DNA of 64,000 nt, from NCBI RefSeq assembly GCF_000935125.1, contig NZ_JRKI01000026.1:1-64000 (forward strand). Direction: 5' to 3'. This DNA comes from Streptomyces natalensis ATCC 27448. Lineage in GTDB: Bacteria; Actinomycetota; Actinomycetes; Streptomycetales; Streptomycetaceae. The position numbers were made by a program, and so were the translations under genes. Of this stretch, positions 1 to 7,771 are shown in pieces. Within the stretch, counting starts at the first letter, position 1. Every line of letters begins with the position of its first letter. The notes beneath the pieces were generated by a model that worked only from the letters and a program-made list of their open reading frames with translations, was not told where the DNA came from and made no database searches.

Positions 1-99
1 GACACCCTGCTCAACTTGACGACGCCCCCGCGCAAGAGGAGGCTGGCTCTCCGAGGCGGTCGGGGTGACTCCGGTTGCGCCTGTTGATGGGGGCACTGC

Positions 100-1029
100 C
101 TAGGCCTGGAGCGGGAGTCGGTAGCTGCGCCAGTGACCGGTGATCTGCAGGGCCATCGAGTTCAAGGAGCGGGCGACCACCGGGTCGTCGAGCTCCCGGA
201 CTTCGAGCAGGGCGACCTGTGGGTGGTCACAGCGCAGCTGGGCGATGAGCTCGGTCAGCAGGGCGGTCACCTGCTCGTCGCCCACCTGCTTCCGGCGGAG
301 GACCCCTTCGACGAACGCCGCATCCTCCGCGATCACCGCGGTGACCTGGGCGGACAGCTCTCCTTGGGAAGTCAGCAAGTCCAGTGTCACAAGCGGCAGC
401 GGCCCGTCGTCAAGCCGGTCCGCGACTTCTTCCGGGCTGATCGCCTGCCCCGTGACCTCCGCGTGGAAGGCGGCATACACCGACAGCAAGGCATCATCGG
501 GAGGCTGTGGCATGCGACGGGTGGTCACGCTGAGCAGCCCGGCAGGGGCCCGCCAGTCAGCCAGCTGGCCTGAAGTTGTCCAGTAGCGGCCCAGATCTTC
601 GGCTGACGGGGCACCCAACTCGGCGGCGGCCCGGGCGTCGAGCGAACGGTCGGTGTCGGTCCACACGAGGGCGGTGTACCCGGCGTCCCTGGCCTGTTCG
701 GCGGCGCCCCGGAGCAGACGCACCAGCGCGTCCGTCTCCTCCCCGGTCGGGTCGCGCAGGACGTTGTGGCCGCAGAGGGCGCGCTCCCGCGCCCGCGAGA
801 CGAGCAGCCACTGGACGAACGCGGTCGTCTTGTCGTTGACGGCGGCGTAGACCTGCGCCCAGCCAAGGAGCCTGCCGCCTTGCCGCGCGACGACAGTGCA
901 CGTCGGCGCCTCGACGTCCACTGGGTCGATATCGGACTCGGGCAAAGCCTCGGCTAGCCCCGCGTACATCTCCTCAGCCAGGCGGACATCAGCGGTCGGG
1001 TCGTAGTCGTACTCCACGGAGATGCCCAT
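100..1029 (-). CDS. GNAT-like N-acetyltransferase, two-domain
   Basis: A 309-residue protein starting at ATG 1029 (MGISVEYDYD). Its size and the two similar halves, each with a beta-alpha pattern around hydrophobic strands (LVWTDTDRS in the first half, VALLEVRELDD in the second), resemble the duplicated GNAT proteins common in Streptomyces. I see no crisp acetyl-CoA Q/RxxGxG/A loop, so the assignment is by overall shape. The substrate is unknown. The gene stands alone: the next sequence beyond its 5' end is non-coding debris. It could also be a GNAT-fold protein without transferase activity. Confidence 0.6.
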   Translation of the reverse strand: MGISVEYDYDPTADVRLAEEMYAGLAEALPESDIDPVDVEAPTCTVVARQGGRLLGWAQVYAAVNDKTTAFVQWLLVSRARERALCGHNVLRDPTGEETDALVRLLRGAAEQARDAGYTALVWTDTDRSLDARAAAELGAPSAEDLGRYWTTSGQLADWRAPAGLLSVTTRRMPQPPDDALLSVYAAFHAEVTGQAISPEEVADRLDDGPLPLVTLDLLTSQGELSAQVTAVIAEDAAFVEGVLRRKQVGDEQVTALLTELIAQLRCDHPQVALLEVRELDDPVVARSLNSMALQITGHWRSYRLPLQA

Positions 1030-1502
1030 CCTGTGTGCCCTTCATGTGTGCCAGGTCTTCCGGTCTGCCAGGCTTCCCGGCGTTCCTCGGAAGCTTCGGA
1101 GCCCGACTCCGTGCTCAGTTCGGCCGGTCGGCGTGAGCGCCGTTCGGGGGAAATGGTCTGTTCTGCATTGAAACACGACGATCAGCGGGCCCTCGCCGTC
1201 CCGGAGCTCTTCTGCCTGTGGCCTGTGGAGAACTCCGCGCCGTCGTACGGAAGTCCCCGGAGACCCAGGACTCGCGCACGCGCAGCAGCGAGACGCCGGA
1301 TGCGACACACGTCGCGCGGTGGTGACCTACCCGACTCGGGAGAAGCCGACCACGAACTCCTCCCAGATGCCTGGGCAACGTTCCATCCTGGCGGGCACGG
1401 AAGCAGAGGGGATGCGAGGGGTGCGAGGCGGGGGAGCTGGCGCGGTGAGTGCCTCGGCCACAGGGAGAAGGTGCGGCTCCACCACGCACCTCCTTCGGGC
1501 AT
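1030..1502. other. No convincing gene
   Basis: Several overlapping open frames exist on both strands, but none has family-like sequence or a ribosome binding site. The stretch ends at an integrase remnant, so it may be the decayed body of a mobile element. No repeat or hairpin stands out. Confidence 0.5.
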
Positions 1503-1619
1503 GGCCGGATTAAGGGCGCCGGCAGCGAGAAGGCCAAGGAGCGGCCGACCGCCACTGTCGAGCAGGTCGACGCGCTCGCCGACGGGATCGGCCCGCGCTG
1601 GCGGCTGGTGGTCTACTGA
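1503..1619 (+). pseudogene. Site-specific tyrosine recombinase (integrase) remnant
   Basis: Read in one frame from about 1503, the DNA encodes RIKGAGSEKAKERPTATVEQ followed by VDALADGIGPRWRLVVY and a TGA at 1617-1619. This closely resembles the boundary between the SAM-like and catalytic domains of actinobacterial phage-type integrases (RIKGAG...ERP..T..QV..LA..I..RWR). No start codon, core-binding domain or catalytic R-H-R-Y residues are present, so only about 38 codons survive. It indicates that an integrative element once recombined near here. Identification is by remembered family pattern. Confidence 0.6.
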
Positions 1620-1733
1620 AGACGGTGACGGAGACTGCGCCGTGACCGGCTGCCTGGCCCGACCATCTGGCGGTCACCTGTGATCCCCTCTCGCCACGTC
1701 AGGACGGACGTCGACGCCGGATACCCTGGAGGG

Positions 1734-2093
1734 GTGATCGAGAATCTTCCTCCCTGTCCGAAGTGCTCCTGTGAGTACACCTACGAGATGAATGCCCTTG
1801 TGGTGTGTCCGGAGTGCGGCCATGAGTGGGTTCCCGTCGAGAGTGGTGCGGAGGGCGGGGACGCCTCCGCGGGGGCGGTCGTCAAGGACGCTGTCGGCAA
1901 TGTGCTGCACGACGGCGACACCGTGGTCGTCGTCAAGGCACTCAAGGTCAAGGGGAGCCCGTCGGGAATCAAGGCGGGCACCAAGGTGCGCAACATCCGG
2001 CTGGTCGACGCAGTCGCCGGCCACGACATCGACTGCAAGATCGACGGTTTCGGAGCGATGCAGCTCAAGTCCAGCGTGGTCAAGAAAGCCTGA
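1734..2093 (+). CDS. phnA: PhnA/YjdM-type zinc-ribbon protein
   Basis: A 119-residue protein from a GTG at 1734 that reads MIENLPPCPKCSCEYTYEMN. I chose this start because the family begins M..LPPCPKC and a GGAGG lies just upstream, although spacing is very short; the frame is open further upstream. The N-terminal zinc ribbon has two CxxC pairs (CPKC...CPEC) at about residues 8-35. The C-terminal half is the small SH3-like PhnA domain (VKDAVGNVLHDGDTVVVVK, then KVRNIRLVD and DGFGAMQLKSSVVKK). The name derives from the E. coli phn region, but a true phosphonate role is not established. The gene is monocistronic and convergent with the downstream acetyltransferase. Confidence 0.9.
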   Translation: MIENLPPCPKCSCEYTYEMNALVVCPECGHEWVPVESGAEGGDASAGAVVKDAVGNVLHDGDTVVVVKALKVKGSPSGIKAGTKVRNIRLVDAVAGHDIDCKIDGFGAMQLKSSVVKKA

Positions 2094-2204
2094 TCTGCCA
2101 CGTTCCTAGGGCAGCGCGTGGATCGCGACGGTTTCGGCTGCTGGGGTATTGCAAGATTGCGATCAGTCGTCCGTCCTTTTCCCCGCCAGGCGAAACCGCC
2201 ACGC

Positions 2205-2233
2205 CGACGACCGGCGCCTACGCGCCGTCGTCG
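2205..2233. terminator. Hairpin between convergent genes
   Basis: CGACGACCGGCGC and GCGCCGTCGTCG form a near-perfect stem with one bulged base and a short loop, placed between the 3' ends of phnA and the convergent GNAT gene. It could serve as a bidirectional terminator. There is no T tract, as is usual in Streptomyces. Confidence 0.5.
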
Positions 2234-2256
2234 ACAGGGCAAACGCCGCCTGAGGC

Positions 2257-2745
2257 TCAGTCGAGTTTCTTGAGCATCTTCACCGAGGTCGTCTCGTAAC
2301 CGAGCGACTCGTAAAGGCCACGCGCGCCTGTGTTGAACCCGAAGACGCTGAGACCCAGAGTATGAGCGCCCTGCGCCCGGGCGTACTCCTCGCCGAGGAG
2401 CATGGCCATTCGTCCGAGGCCCCGACCACGCCTGTCGGCGTCGATCACGATGTCCCAGATCCACCAGGCGCCGGCGTCGTCGCTCGTATCCGGTCCGATC
2501 CAGAGGTAGCCGACGGTTACCCCGGCATCGTCGACTACGTCGAAGACCACGTGCTCCGGGGCCGGTATCCCGGACGGAAAGGAGCGAGCCATGCTCTCGT
2601 CCGCCTGCCGGTAGGCGTCCTCGGACGTTTGCCCCAAAGCAACGAGATCCTTGGCGTACTCGGCTCGACTGCGTTCGAGCCAGGCAGAGAAGTGTCGGGC
2701 GTCCAGGGGACGGAGGGTTACAGGCACCGGCTCAGCCTGCCACAC
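2257..2745 (-). CDS. GNAT family N-acetyltransferase
   Basis: A 162-residue single-domain acetyltransferase. Motif A is clear: WWIWDIVIDADRRGRGLGR (about residues 92-110) gives strand beta-4 and the R-x-x-G-x-G/A pyrophosphate loop (RRGRGLGR). The C-terminal half has the usual LGLSVFGFNTGARGLYESLGY motif B (N-x-x-A-x-x-L-Y-x-x-x-G-F/Y). The start may be GTG 2745 or the later in-frame GTG at 2727; neither has a good ribosome binding site. The substrate cannot be inferred. It is convergent with phnA. Confidence 0.88.
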   Translation of the reverse strand: MWQAEPVPVTLRPLDARHFSAWLERSRAEYAKDLVALGQTSEDAYRQADESMARSFPSGIPAPEHVVFDVVDDAGVTVGYLWIGPDTSDDAGAWWIWDIVIDADRRGRGLGRMAMLLGEEYARAQGAHTLGLSVFGFNTGARGLYESLGYETTSVKMLKKLD

Positions 2746-2891
2746 CGCCGGCGCCTCAGCGGTGCCACCCCTGCTCAGCCGTCACGGCGCATTCCTAACA
2801 GGTCAAACGTTGCCTGACACGGCACTTAGCAGTCACCGCACGTGGAGCAATGCTCAGGACCTGTGGATCGGTCTTCGGGACACGGCGCGAA

Positions 2892-2969
2892 GGGCGTACC
2901 TTCCCGAATGATCCTGTGATGGTCACCGAGTAGGCCCGCGTTCGCAGCGCGGGTCGGGAAGGCACGCCC
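2892..2969. repeat. Inverted repeat directly before an IS256-type gene
   Basis: GGGCGTACCTTCCCGA at 2892-2907 and TCGGGAAGGCACGCCC at 2954-2969 are complementary at 15 of 16 positions, with 46 bp between them. The right arm ends exactly at the transposase GTG (2970). It may be a subterminal inverted repeat or a translational control hairpin of the element. Confidence 0.55.
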
Positions 2970-3452
2970 GTGCTCAGCGGAGTAAACGCCGGCGGTTCGA
3001 CCGAGTCCGGCTCCCTGATCGACGAGATCGTCCGCGAGGGCGCCCCGCCGGATGCTCGCCGCCGCGCTGGAAGCCGATGTTAACCAGTACATAGCCGAGT
3101 TGGCTGCCGAGACGGACGGGGCCGGGCGCCGCCTGGTGGTCCGCAATGGCCACCACCGGGCCCGCACCGTGACCACCGCAGCAGGTCCAGTCGAGGTCAC
3201 GGCCCCGCGCGTGAACGACAAGCGCGTGGACGCGGCCACCGGAGAACGTATGCGGTTCTCCTCGAAGATCCTGCCGCCGTGGTGCCGCAAGTCGCCCAAG
3301 GTCAGCGAGGTGCTGCCGCTGCTCTACCTGCACGGCCTGTCCTCAGGGGACTTCGTCCCGGCGCTTGAGCAGTTCCTCGGCTCGGCAGCCGGCCTGTCGC
3401 CGGCCAGCGTGACCCGGCTGACGAAGCAGTGGCGGGACGACGTCCCCACCCG
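2970..3452 (+). mobile_element. IS256 (Mutator)-family transposase, frameshifted and 3'-truncated
   Basis: From GTG 2970 the frame reads VLSGVNAGGSTESGSLIDEI...REGA, then shifts at the C run 3043-3046 into RMLAAALEADVNQYIAEL. It continues through VRNGHHRARTVTTAAGPVEV, APRVNDKRVD and LLYLHGLSSGDF, all typical of the N-terminal 150-160 residues of Mutator transposases (normally about 400). Homology-like sequence stops near WRDDV at about 3452, before the DDE core is complete. One extra C explains the frameshift. The element is dead twice over and abuts an unidentified stretch, so the right end was lost in a second event. Confidence 0.85.
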
Positions 3453-3895
3453 CAGTGGTCGAACGCCCATTCACTCCCCCAGAACTGTGCAGTAAGCCAG
3501 AAGCGATAGACCTTCCCTTCCCGCCCAGGAGCGACACCGGGTCGCTCCGCTGATGTGGCATCCAAGGCCTGACGGTGACTTGGCGCCCCCGTACCGGGGT
3601 TCGCACGGAAGTCGTGCAACGCAGGTCAGAGCGGGGGTACGCACGACCAAAACGCGTCGAGGGTGATCTGGGAACGCTCAACGCATCTGTGCAGGCTGGG
3701 GCCTATTTCATTGTCAGCAGGCCAGAGTTGTGACGGCTGGGGGCGTCATGTCCCCTGGAGGAGCAGCTCGTCTTCTCCAGTGCGGACCTCGCCCTCTCGG
3801 GTCGACACGAGTCATACATCGTGAGGGGCGATACACCGCCAGCTTCTCGCAGTCGTCTCACCACCTCTCGGCCGGTTGGCAGAGGTGGGCCTGGG
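3453..3895. other. Unassigned stretch after the broken IS256
   Basis: There is no gene I can support. The minus strand has overlapping open frames of about 100 residues, but they look like random high-GC coding. The sequence from 3455 to 3700 differs in feel from the flanks (more A/T, several short GC-rich hairpins) and may be part of a mobile element that I cannot name. Confidence 0.35.
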
Positions 3896-5344
3896 TTAGC
3901 AGGGGATGTCGAGGGTGACGGCTGCGCCGTGTTCGGTGTTTTCGGCGTGGGCGGTGCCGCCGTGGGAGGCGGCGACGGCGGCTACGAAGGCGAGGCCGAG
4001 TCCTGATCCGGGGCTGGTGCGGCTGGCCTCGGCGCGGGCGAAGCGTTCGAAGGCTTTGGGCAGGAAGTCGGCTGGGAAGCCGGGTCCCTCGTCGGTGACG
4101 GTGAGGCGGAGGTTTCCGTCGTGGGTGGCCGCGGTGATGTGGATGTCGCCGTGGCTGTGGCGCAGGGCGTTGTCGACGAGGTTGCCGATGGCTGGCCGGA
4201 GCCATGTGGCGTCCACGTCGACCGTGCCGGGGGCGGCATCGGCGGTGATGCTGCGGTGGGCGCGTGTGGTGGCCGTGCGGTGGGGGTCGACGGCGGAGGC
4301 GATCAGTCCGGGGAGGTCCACGGGGGCACGGGTGAGGTGGTCCGTGGCGCCGACCTGTTCGAGGTCCAGCAGGGCGTTGGTGAGGTTGATGAGGCGCTGG
4401 ACCTCGGAGTCCACCGAGCGGAGGGTTTCGGTGAGTTCGGCGGCGGTGCGTGGACGGTGCAGGGCGACGTCGAGTTCGGCGCGCAGCAGGGAGAGCGGGG
4501 TGCGCAGTTCGTGGCTGGCGTCTGCGAGGAAGCGGTGTTCGCGTTCGGCAGCGGCTTCGAGGCGGTCGAGCATCTGGTTCAGGGTGTGTCCGAGCCGGGT
4601 GAGTTCGTCGTCGCGGTCCTCGGGGACGGGCAGTCGTACGCCGGAGGTGCCGTCGGCCAGGGTCGCGGCGCGGCGGCGGTAGCGTTCCACCGGATCCAGT
4701 GCTGCGCGGGCGGTGCGGTAGCCGGCGTACGAGGCGGCGATCAGGGTGAGGCCGGCGGCCATGCCGAGCTGGGCGAGGAGTTCGCGCAGGGCCTCGTCGC
4801 GGTGGCCGCGGCGCAGAGCCGCGACGGCGATCACGGAGTGGTGGTCAGGCAGCCGGACCCGCTGGGCCTTGATCCGCAAGGTGTGCGGGTTGAGCGGCAG
4901 CAGTCCTCCGATGTCGCGATGGACGGTGGTGCCGCCGGTGACGGAGGTGATCTGGGCGGGGGTGAGCAGCTGCTTGGTGCGTACGAGGTTGCTGGCCTGG
5001 AGGACTCGCCCGTGGGTGTCCAGGACCTGGTACGCGCTGCCGTCCGGGCCGCCCGGTTTGCGTCCGGCCCGCAGATCTCCCTGCAGGTCGTGGTAGTAGG
5101 CGGCCAGATCCGCGTCGAGCTGTTGATCCAGGGCGTGCTGGACTCTCACGTAGACCAGGGCGGTCGCCCCGCCGAGGACGAGGGACATGGTGACGGCGAC
5201 GGCGAGAACCAGCCGCACCACGATGGGCAGCCGGTGCCATCGTCGCAGGCCCCGGGCGCGGCGGCCGGTCCCGGACGCACCGTCCGGCCTCTCGCCGGGC
5301 GCTCCCTCCGGTGGTGTCCCGGCGGTGCCCTCCGGTGGTGTCAC
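3896..5344 (-). CDS. Sensor histidine kinase, OmpR/EnvZ class
   Basis: A 482-residue membrane kinase. I place the start at GTG 5344, which overlaps the response-regulator stop (GTGA), rather than at an upstream in-frame codon. After a Pro/Gly-rich cytoplasmic N-terminus come TM1 (VVRLVLAVAVTMSLVLGG), an extracellular sensor of about 150 residues, TM2 (LGMAAGLTLIAASYAGY), a HAMP linker, the DHp motif FLADASHELRTPLS with His near residue 278, an N box (NLVDNALRHSHG), the G1 box (DEGPGFP) and G2 (GSGLGLAFV). All catalytic motifs are present. It is cotranscribed with the regulator at 5341-6012, and the pair diverges from polyphosphate-related genes that it may control (inference). Confidence 0.95.
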   Translation of the reverse strand: MTPPEGTAGTPPEGAPGERPDGASGTGRRARGLRRWHRLPIVVRLVLAVAVTMSLVLGGATALVYVRVQHALDQQLDADLAAYYHDLQGDLRAGRKPGGPDGSAYQVLDTHGRVLQASNLVRTKQLLTPAQITSVTGGTTVHRDIGGLLPLNPHTLRIKAQRVRLPDHHSVIAVAALRRGHRDEALRELLAQLGMAAGLTLIAASYAGYRTARAALDPVERYRRRAATLADGTSGVRLPVPEDRDDELTRLGHTLNQMLDRLEAAAEREHRFLADASHELRTPLSLLRAELDVALHRPRTAAELTETLRSVDSEVQRLINLTNALLDLEQVGATDHLTRAPVDLPGLIASAVDPHRTATTRAHRSITADAAPGTVDVDATWLRPAIGNLVDNALRHSHGDIHITAATHDGNLRLTVTDEGPGFPADFLPKAFERFARAEASRTSPGSGLGLAFVAAVAASHGGTAHAENTEHGAAVTLDIPC

Positions 5345-6012
5345 GACCGGGTCTCCAGCCGGTAGCCCGTGCCGCGCAGGGTGGTGATGCTGGCCCGGCC
5401 GAAGGGCTTGTCGATCTTCGAGCGGAGTTTGGAGATGTGGACGTCGATGGCGTTGCTGTGCAGGTCGGCCTCGCCGTCCCATGCCTCTTCCAGCAGCCGG
5501 GTCCGGGTGACCACCCAGCCGGCGTTCTCCATCAGGATCTCCAGTACGGCGAACTCGCGACGGGACAGGTCCAGTTCGGTGCCGGCCCGCCAGGCGCGCC
5601 GCTCATCCGGGTCGAGGACCAGGTCGCCGACCTCCAGTCGGCTGCCGAGCGCGGGTCTGCGGCGGGAGACCGCGCGCAGCCGGGCGCTCAGCTCCTCCAG
5701 GGCGAAGGGTTTGACCAGGTAGTCGTCGGCGCCGGCGTCCAGTCCCGCGACGCGTTCGTTGATCGCACTGCGGGCGGTCAGCAGCACCACCGGGACGTCG
5801 CTGCCCTCTCGGCGCAGGGTGCGGCACACCTGGACGCCGTCCATGCCGGGCAGCATCACGTCCATGACGACGGCGTCCACCCGCGGATCGCGGGCCGCTT
5901 CGAGCCCGCTGGGCCCGTCGTGACACACTTCGGCGGTATGACCGGATTCACGTAGGTATTGGACGATCAGGTCGGCCAGCCGGACCTCGTCCTCGACGAC
6001 CAGGAAGTGCAC
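5341..6012 (-). CDS. OmpR-family response regulator
   Basis: A 223-residue two-domain regulator starting at ATG 6012. The receiver has the acidic pair E7/D8, phosphoacceptor Asp51 (VVMDVMLPGMDG), Thr in LLTARS and Lys in YLVKPF near residue 102. The C-terminal winged-helix domain (LDLSRREFAVLEILMENAG, ending RGTGYRLETRS) binds DNA. It is the first gene of the operon with the kinase, and translation is coupled by a 4-bp overlap. The divergent 173-bp intergenic region at 6013-6185 is the natural target. Confidence 0.96.
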   Translation of the reverse strand: MHFLVVEDEVRLADLIVQYLRESGHTAEVCHDGPSGLEAARDPRVDAVVMDVMLPGMDGVQVCRTLRREGSDVPVVLLTARSAINERVAGLDAGADDYLVKPFALEELSARLRAVSRRRPALGSRLEVGDLVLDPDERRAWRAGTELDLSRREFAVLEILMENAGWVVTRTRLLEEAWDGEADLHSNAIDVHISKLRSKIDKPFGRASITTLRGTGYRLETRS

Positions 6013-6185
6013 GCCGGAAGGGTAACCCGCCCGGCGTGAGCCGCCGCGTGCTCCTCGGCGCCCCGATGCGCAGAGAAGGCTTCATGGTCTGTTAATGCGA
6101 TGTCCCTAGCGTGCGTCGCCTTACGGCAGTAGTCGGCCTCGACCGCCATCGGCGGCGGCCGCTGCCGGGAACGGAGACCACGATC
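6013..6185. promoter_or_regulatory. Divergent promoter region between regulator and polyP genes
   Basis: The only space between the two-component operon and the DUF4956/VTC/PAP2 operon. It contains AT-richer islands (GGCTTCATGGTCTGTTAATG at 6080-6099). A GGAG at 6173-6176 is the ribosome binding site of the ATG at 6186. Autoregulation and control of the right-hand operon by the response regulator is an inference from the layout. Confidence 0.45.
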
Positions 6186-6878
6186 ATGCACGGCCCGACA
6201 TTGATGCTCGCCGACAAGTCGCTCGCCTCGGCACTCACGCTGGGAGATCTGACAGCGCGTGCCGGCCTGGACGTGCTGGCGCTGCTGGTACTGGTCGGCT
6301 GGCTCTACCGGCGCCGCCGCCCCGTGCCCGAGATGCCGCTCGCTCTGGCCGCGCTCAACCTCGGGTTGTTCGCCGCGATGACCGCAATCAGCGCGGGCAA
6401 GTTCCCGGCCGGTGTCGGGTTCGGGCTGTTCGGCATTCTCTCCTTGGTCCGGCTGCGCAGCGCCGCCTTCACGGTCAGGGATGTCGCGTACGCCTTCATT
6501 GCGCTGGTGATCGCGCTGAGCAACGGGCTGCCGCAGCGCGAGACCTGGATGATCATAGCGATCGATGTCCTCCTGCTCGCCGCGGTCCTGGTGATCGACG
6601 ACCCGGCCTCCCATCAGGCCACGCACGTCATGAAGGTCACGCTCGACCGGGTCTATCGCAGCTCCGAGGACATCCGCGCCGACCTGACGGCCAGGCTCGG
6701 CACCGCACCGCTCTCGGTCGAGGTCGACGAGATCGACTACGTACGGGAGACCACGCGGGTCTCAGCCCGGTACTCCGTGGAAGAGGGCGCGCGGGTCTTC
6801 ATCCCCGGGCAGCGGGACGGGCAGGATTCCTCGCCGGTCCCCGCCGACCCGGCGACGGGCGGGGGGAAGTCGCTGTGA
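6186..6878 (+). CDS. DUF4956 membrane protein
   Basis: A 230-residue protein beginning MHGPTLMLADKSLASAL at ATG 6186, with GGAG 10 bp upstream. About four hydrophobic helices occupy residues 25-140, including the family signature FGLFGILSLVRLRSAAF. A soluble C-terminal domain follows (HVMKVTLDRVYRSSEDIRAD). DUF4956 proteins commonly lie next to VTC-domain polyphosphate polymerases, as here, and are thought to form the membrane part of that machinery. The stop overlaps the next GTG by 4 bp, which implies stoichiometric translation. Confidence 0.9.
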   Translation: MHGPTLMLADKSLASALTLGDLTARAGLDVLALLVLVGWLYRRRRPVPEMPLALAALNLGLFAAMTAISAGKFPAGVGFGLFGILSLVRLRSAAFTVRDVAYAFIALVIALSNGLPQRETWMIIAIDVLLLAAVLVIDDPASHQATHVMKVTLDRVYRSSEDIRADLTARLGTAPLSVEVDEIDYVRETTRVSARYSVEEGARVFIPGQRDGQDSSPVPADPATGGGKSL

Positions 6879-7771
6879 GCGTCACGACGGATACGGCCCC
6901 CATGTCCTCCGCATCCCCGGACACTGGGGTAGCGGCCCTGCCCCGCGCACGGTTCACCGAGCTGCTGCAGTTGGACACGCTGCGGGGGGCCTCGCTCGCC
7001 GAGATCGACGCCGCGGCCGCCCTCCAGCACCGGGTGGACCGCAAGTACCTGATACCGGCCTCCTCGGCGGCCCAGCTGGTATCCCAGCTGGCCGCTACCC
7101 ACCAGGTCCTGGACATCCACGGGCGCCGCACCACCGACTACCGCAGTACGTACTTCGACACCGCCCACCTGGCCGCCTGGCGCGCCCATATGCAGGGGCG
7201 TCGTCGCCGGTGGAAGGTGCGTACCCGGCTGTATGCCGAGGACCGGCTGTGCCGGATGGAGGTCAAGACCAAGGACGGCCGCGGCGCCACGGTCAAGCGC
7301 GCACACACCGTCGACGCGGATGCCTACGGCCGCCTGGAGAGCGGCACCGAGGCCGCCGCCTTCGTCGACAGCGTGCTCCGCGACAGCGGGGTAGCGGTCA
7401 CGGCTGCCGATCTCCAGGCGGCCGGCGAGGTCTGCTACCTCCGCGCGGCCCTCGCCGATCTCGAAGCCGGCACCCGTCTCACCCTGGACGGCGCTCTCGC
7501 CTGCCACCGCGACGACCGGACGGCGGCGCTGGAACCTGGCTACGTCCTGGTCGAGACCAAGGGCACCGCCCGGCCCGCTCCAGCCGACCGGCACCTGCTC
7601 GGCCTGGGCGCCCGGCCGGTGTCCCTCAGCAAGTACATCGTCGGGCTCTCGCTGCTCGTACCGGGACTGCCCGACAACAACGTCCGCCGCCTCGCCCGCA
7701 CCCGCTTCCGCACGGGCCCGCGCGCCGAGACGCCTCCCGCAGCCCGAACCGGAAGGAACACCCCCGCATGA
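6875..7771 (+). CDS. VTC-domain polyphosphate polymerase
   Basis: A 298-residue cytoplasmic protein from GTG 6875 (GTGA overlap). It carries the basic tunnel signatures of the VTC/TTM fold: HRVDRKYLIP (about residue 50), YRSTYFDT, RRRRWKVRTRLYAED and the metal/phosphate strand CRMEVKTKDGRG, plus a late GYVLVETKG. Family knowledge: yeast Vtc4 makes inorganic polyphosphate from ATP, and bacterial members occur with DUF4956. All key basic and acidic residues I can check are present. Flanked by the membrane partner and a secreted phosphatase, it suggests regulated synthesis of polyphosphate at the membrane. Confidence 0.9.
   Translation: MSVTTDTAPMSSASPDTGVAALPRARFTELLQLDTLRGASLAEIDAAAALQHRVDRKYLIPASSAAQLVSQLAATHQVLDIHGRRTTDYRSTYFDTAHLAAWRAHMQGRRRRWKVRTRLYAEDRLCRMEVKTKDGRGATVKRAHTVDADAYGRLESGTEAAAFVDSVLRDSGVAVTAADLQAAGEVCYLRAALADLEAGTRLTLDGALACHRDDRTAALEPGYVLVETKGTARPAPADRHLLGLGARPVSLSKYIVGLSLLVPGLPDNNVRRLARTRFRTGPRAETPPAARTGRNTPA

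Noticed and set aside
3453..3895. Group II intron 5' region
   Set aside because: The stretch is hairpin-rich and follows a truncated transposase, but I could not find domain V, a maturase or the GUGCGCC-type start.
4121..5365. Long plus-strand open frame of 414 codons opposite the histidine kinase
   Set aside because: It is Gly/Val/Ala-rich antisense sequence without family motifs, and the minus strand encodes a complete kinase. It is a GC-bias shadow.
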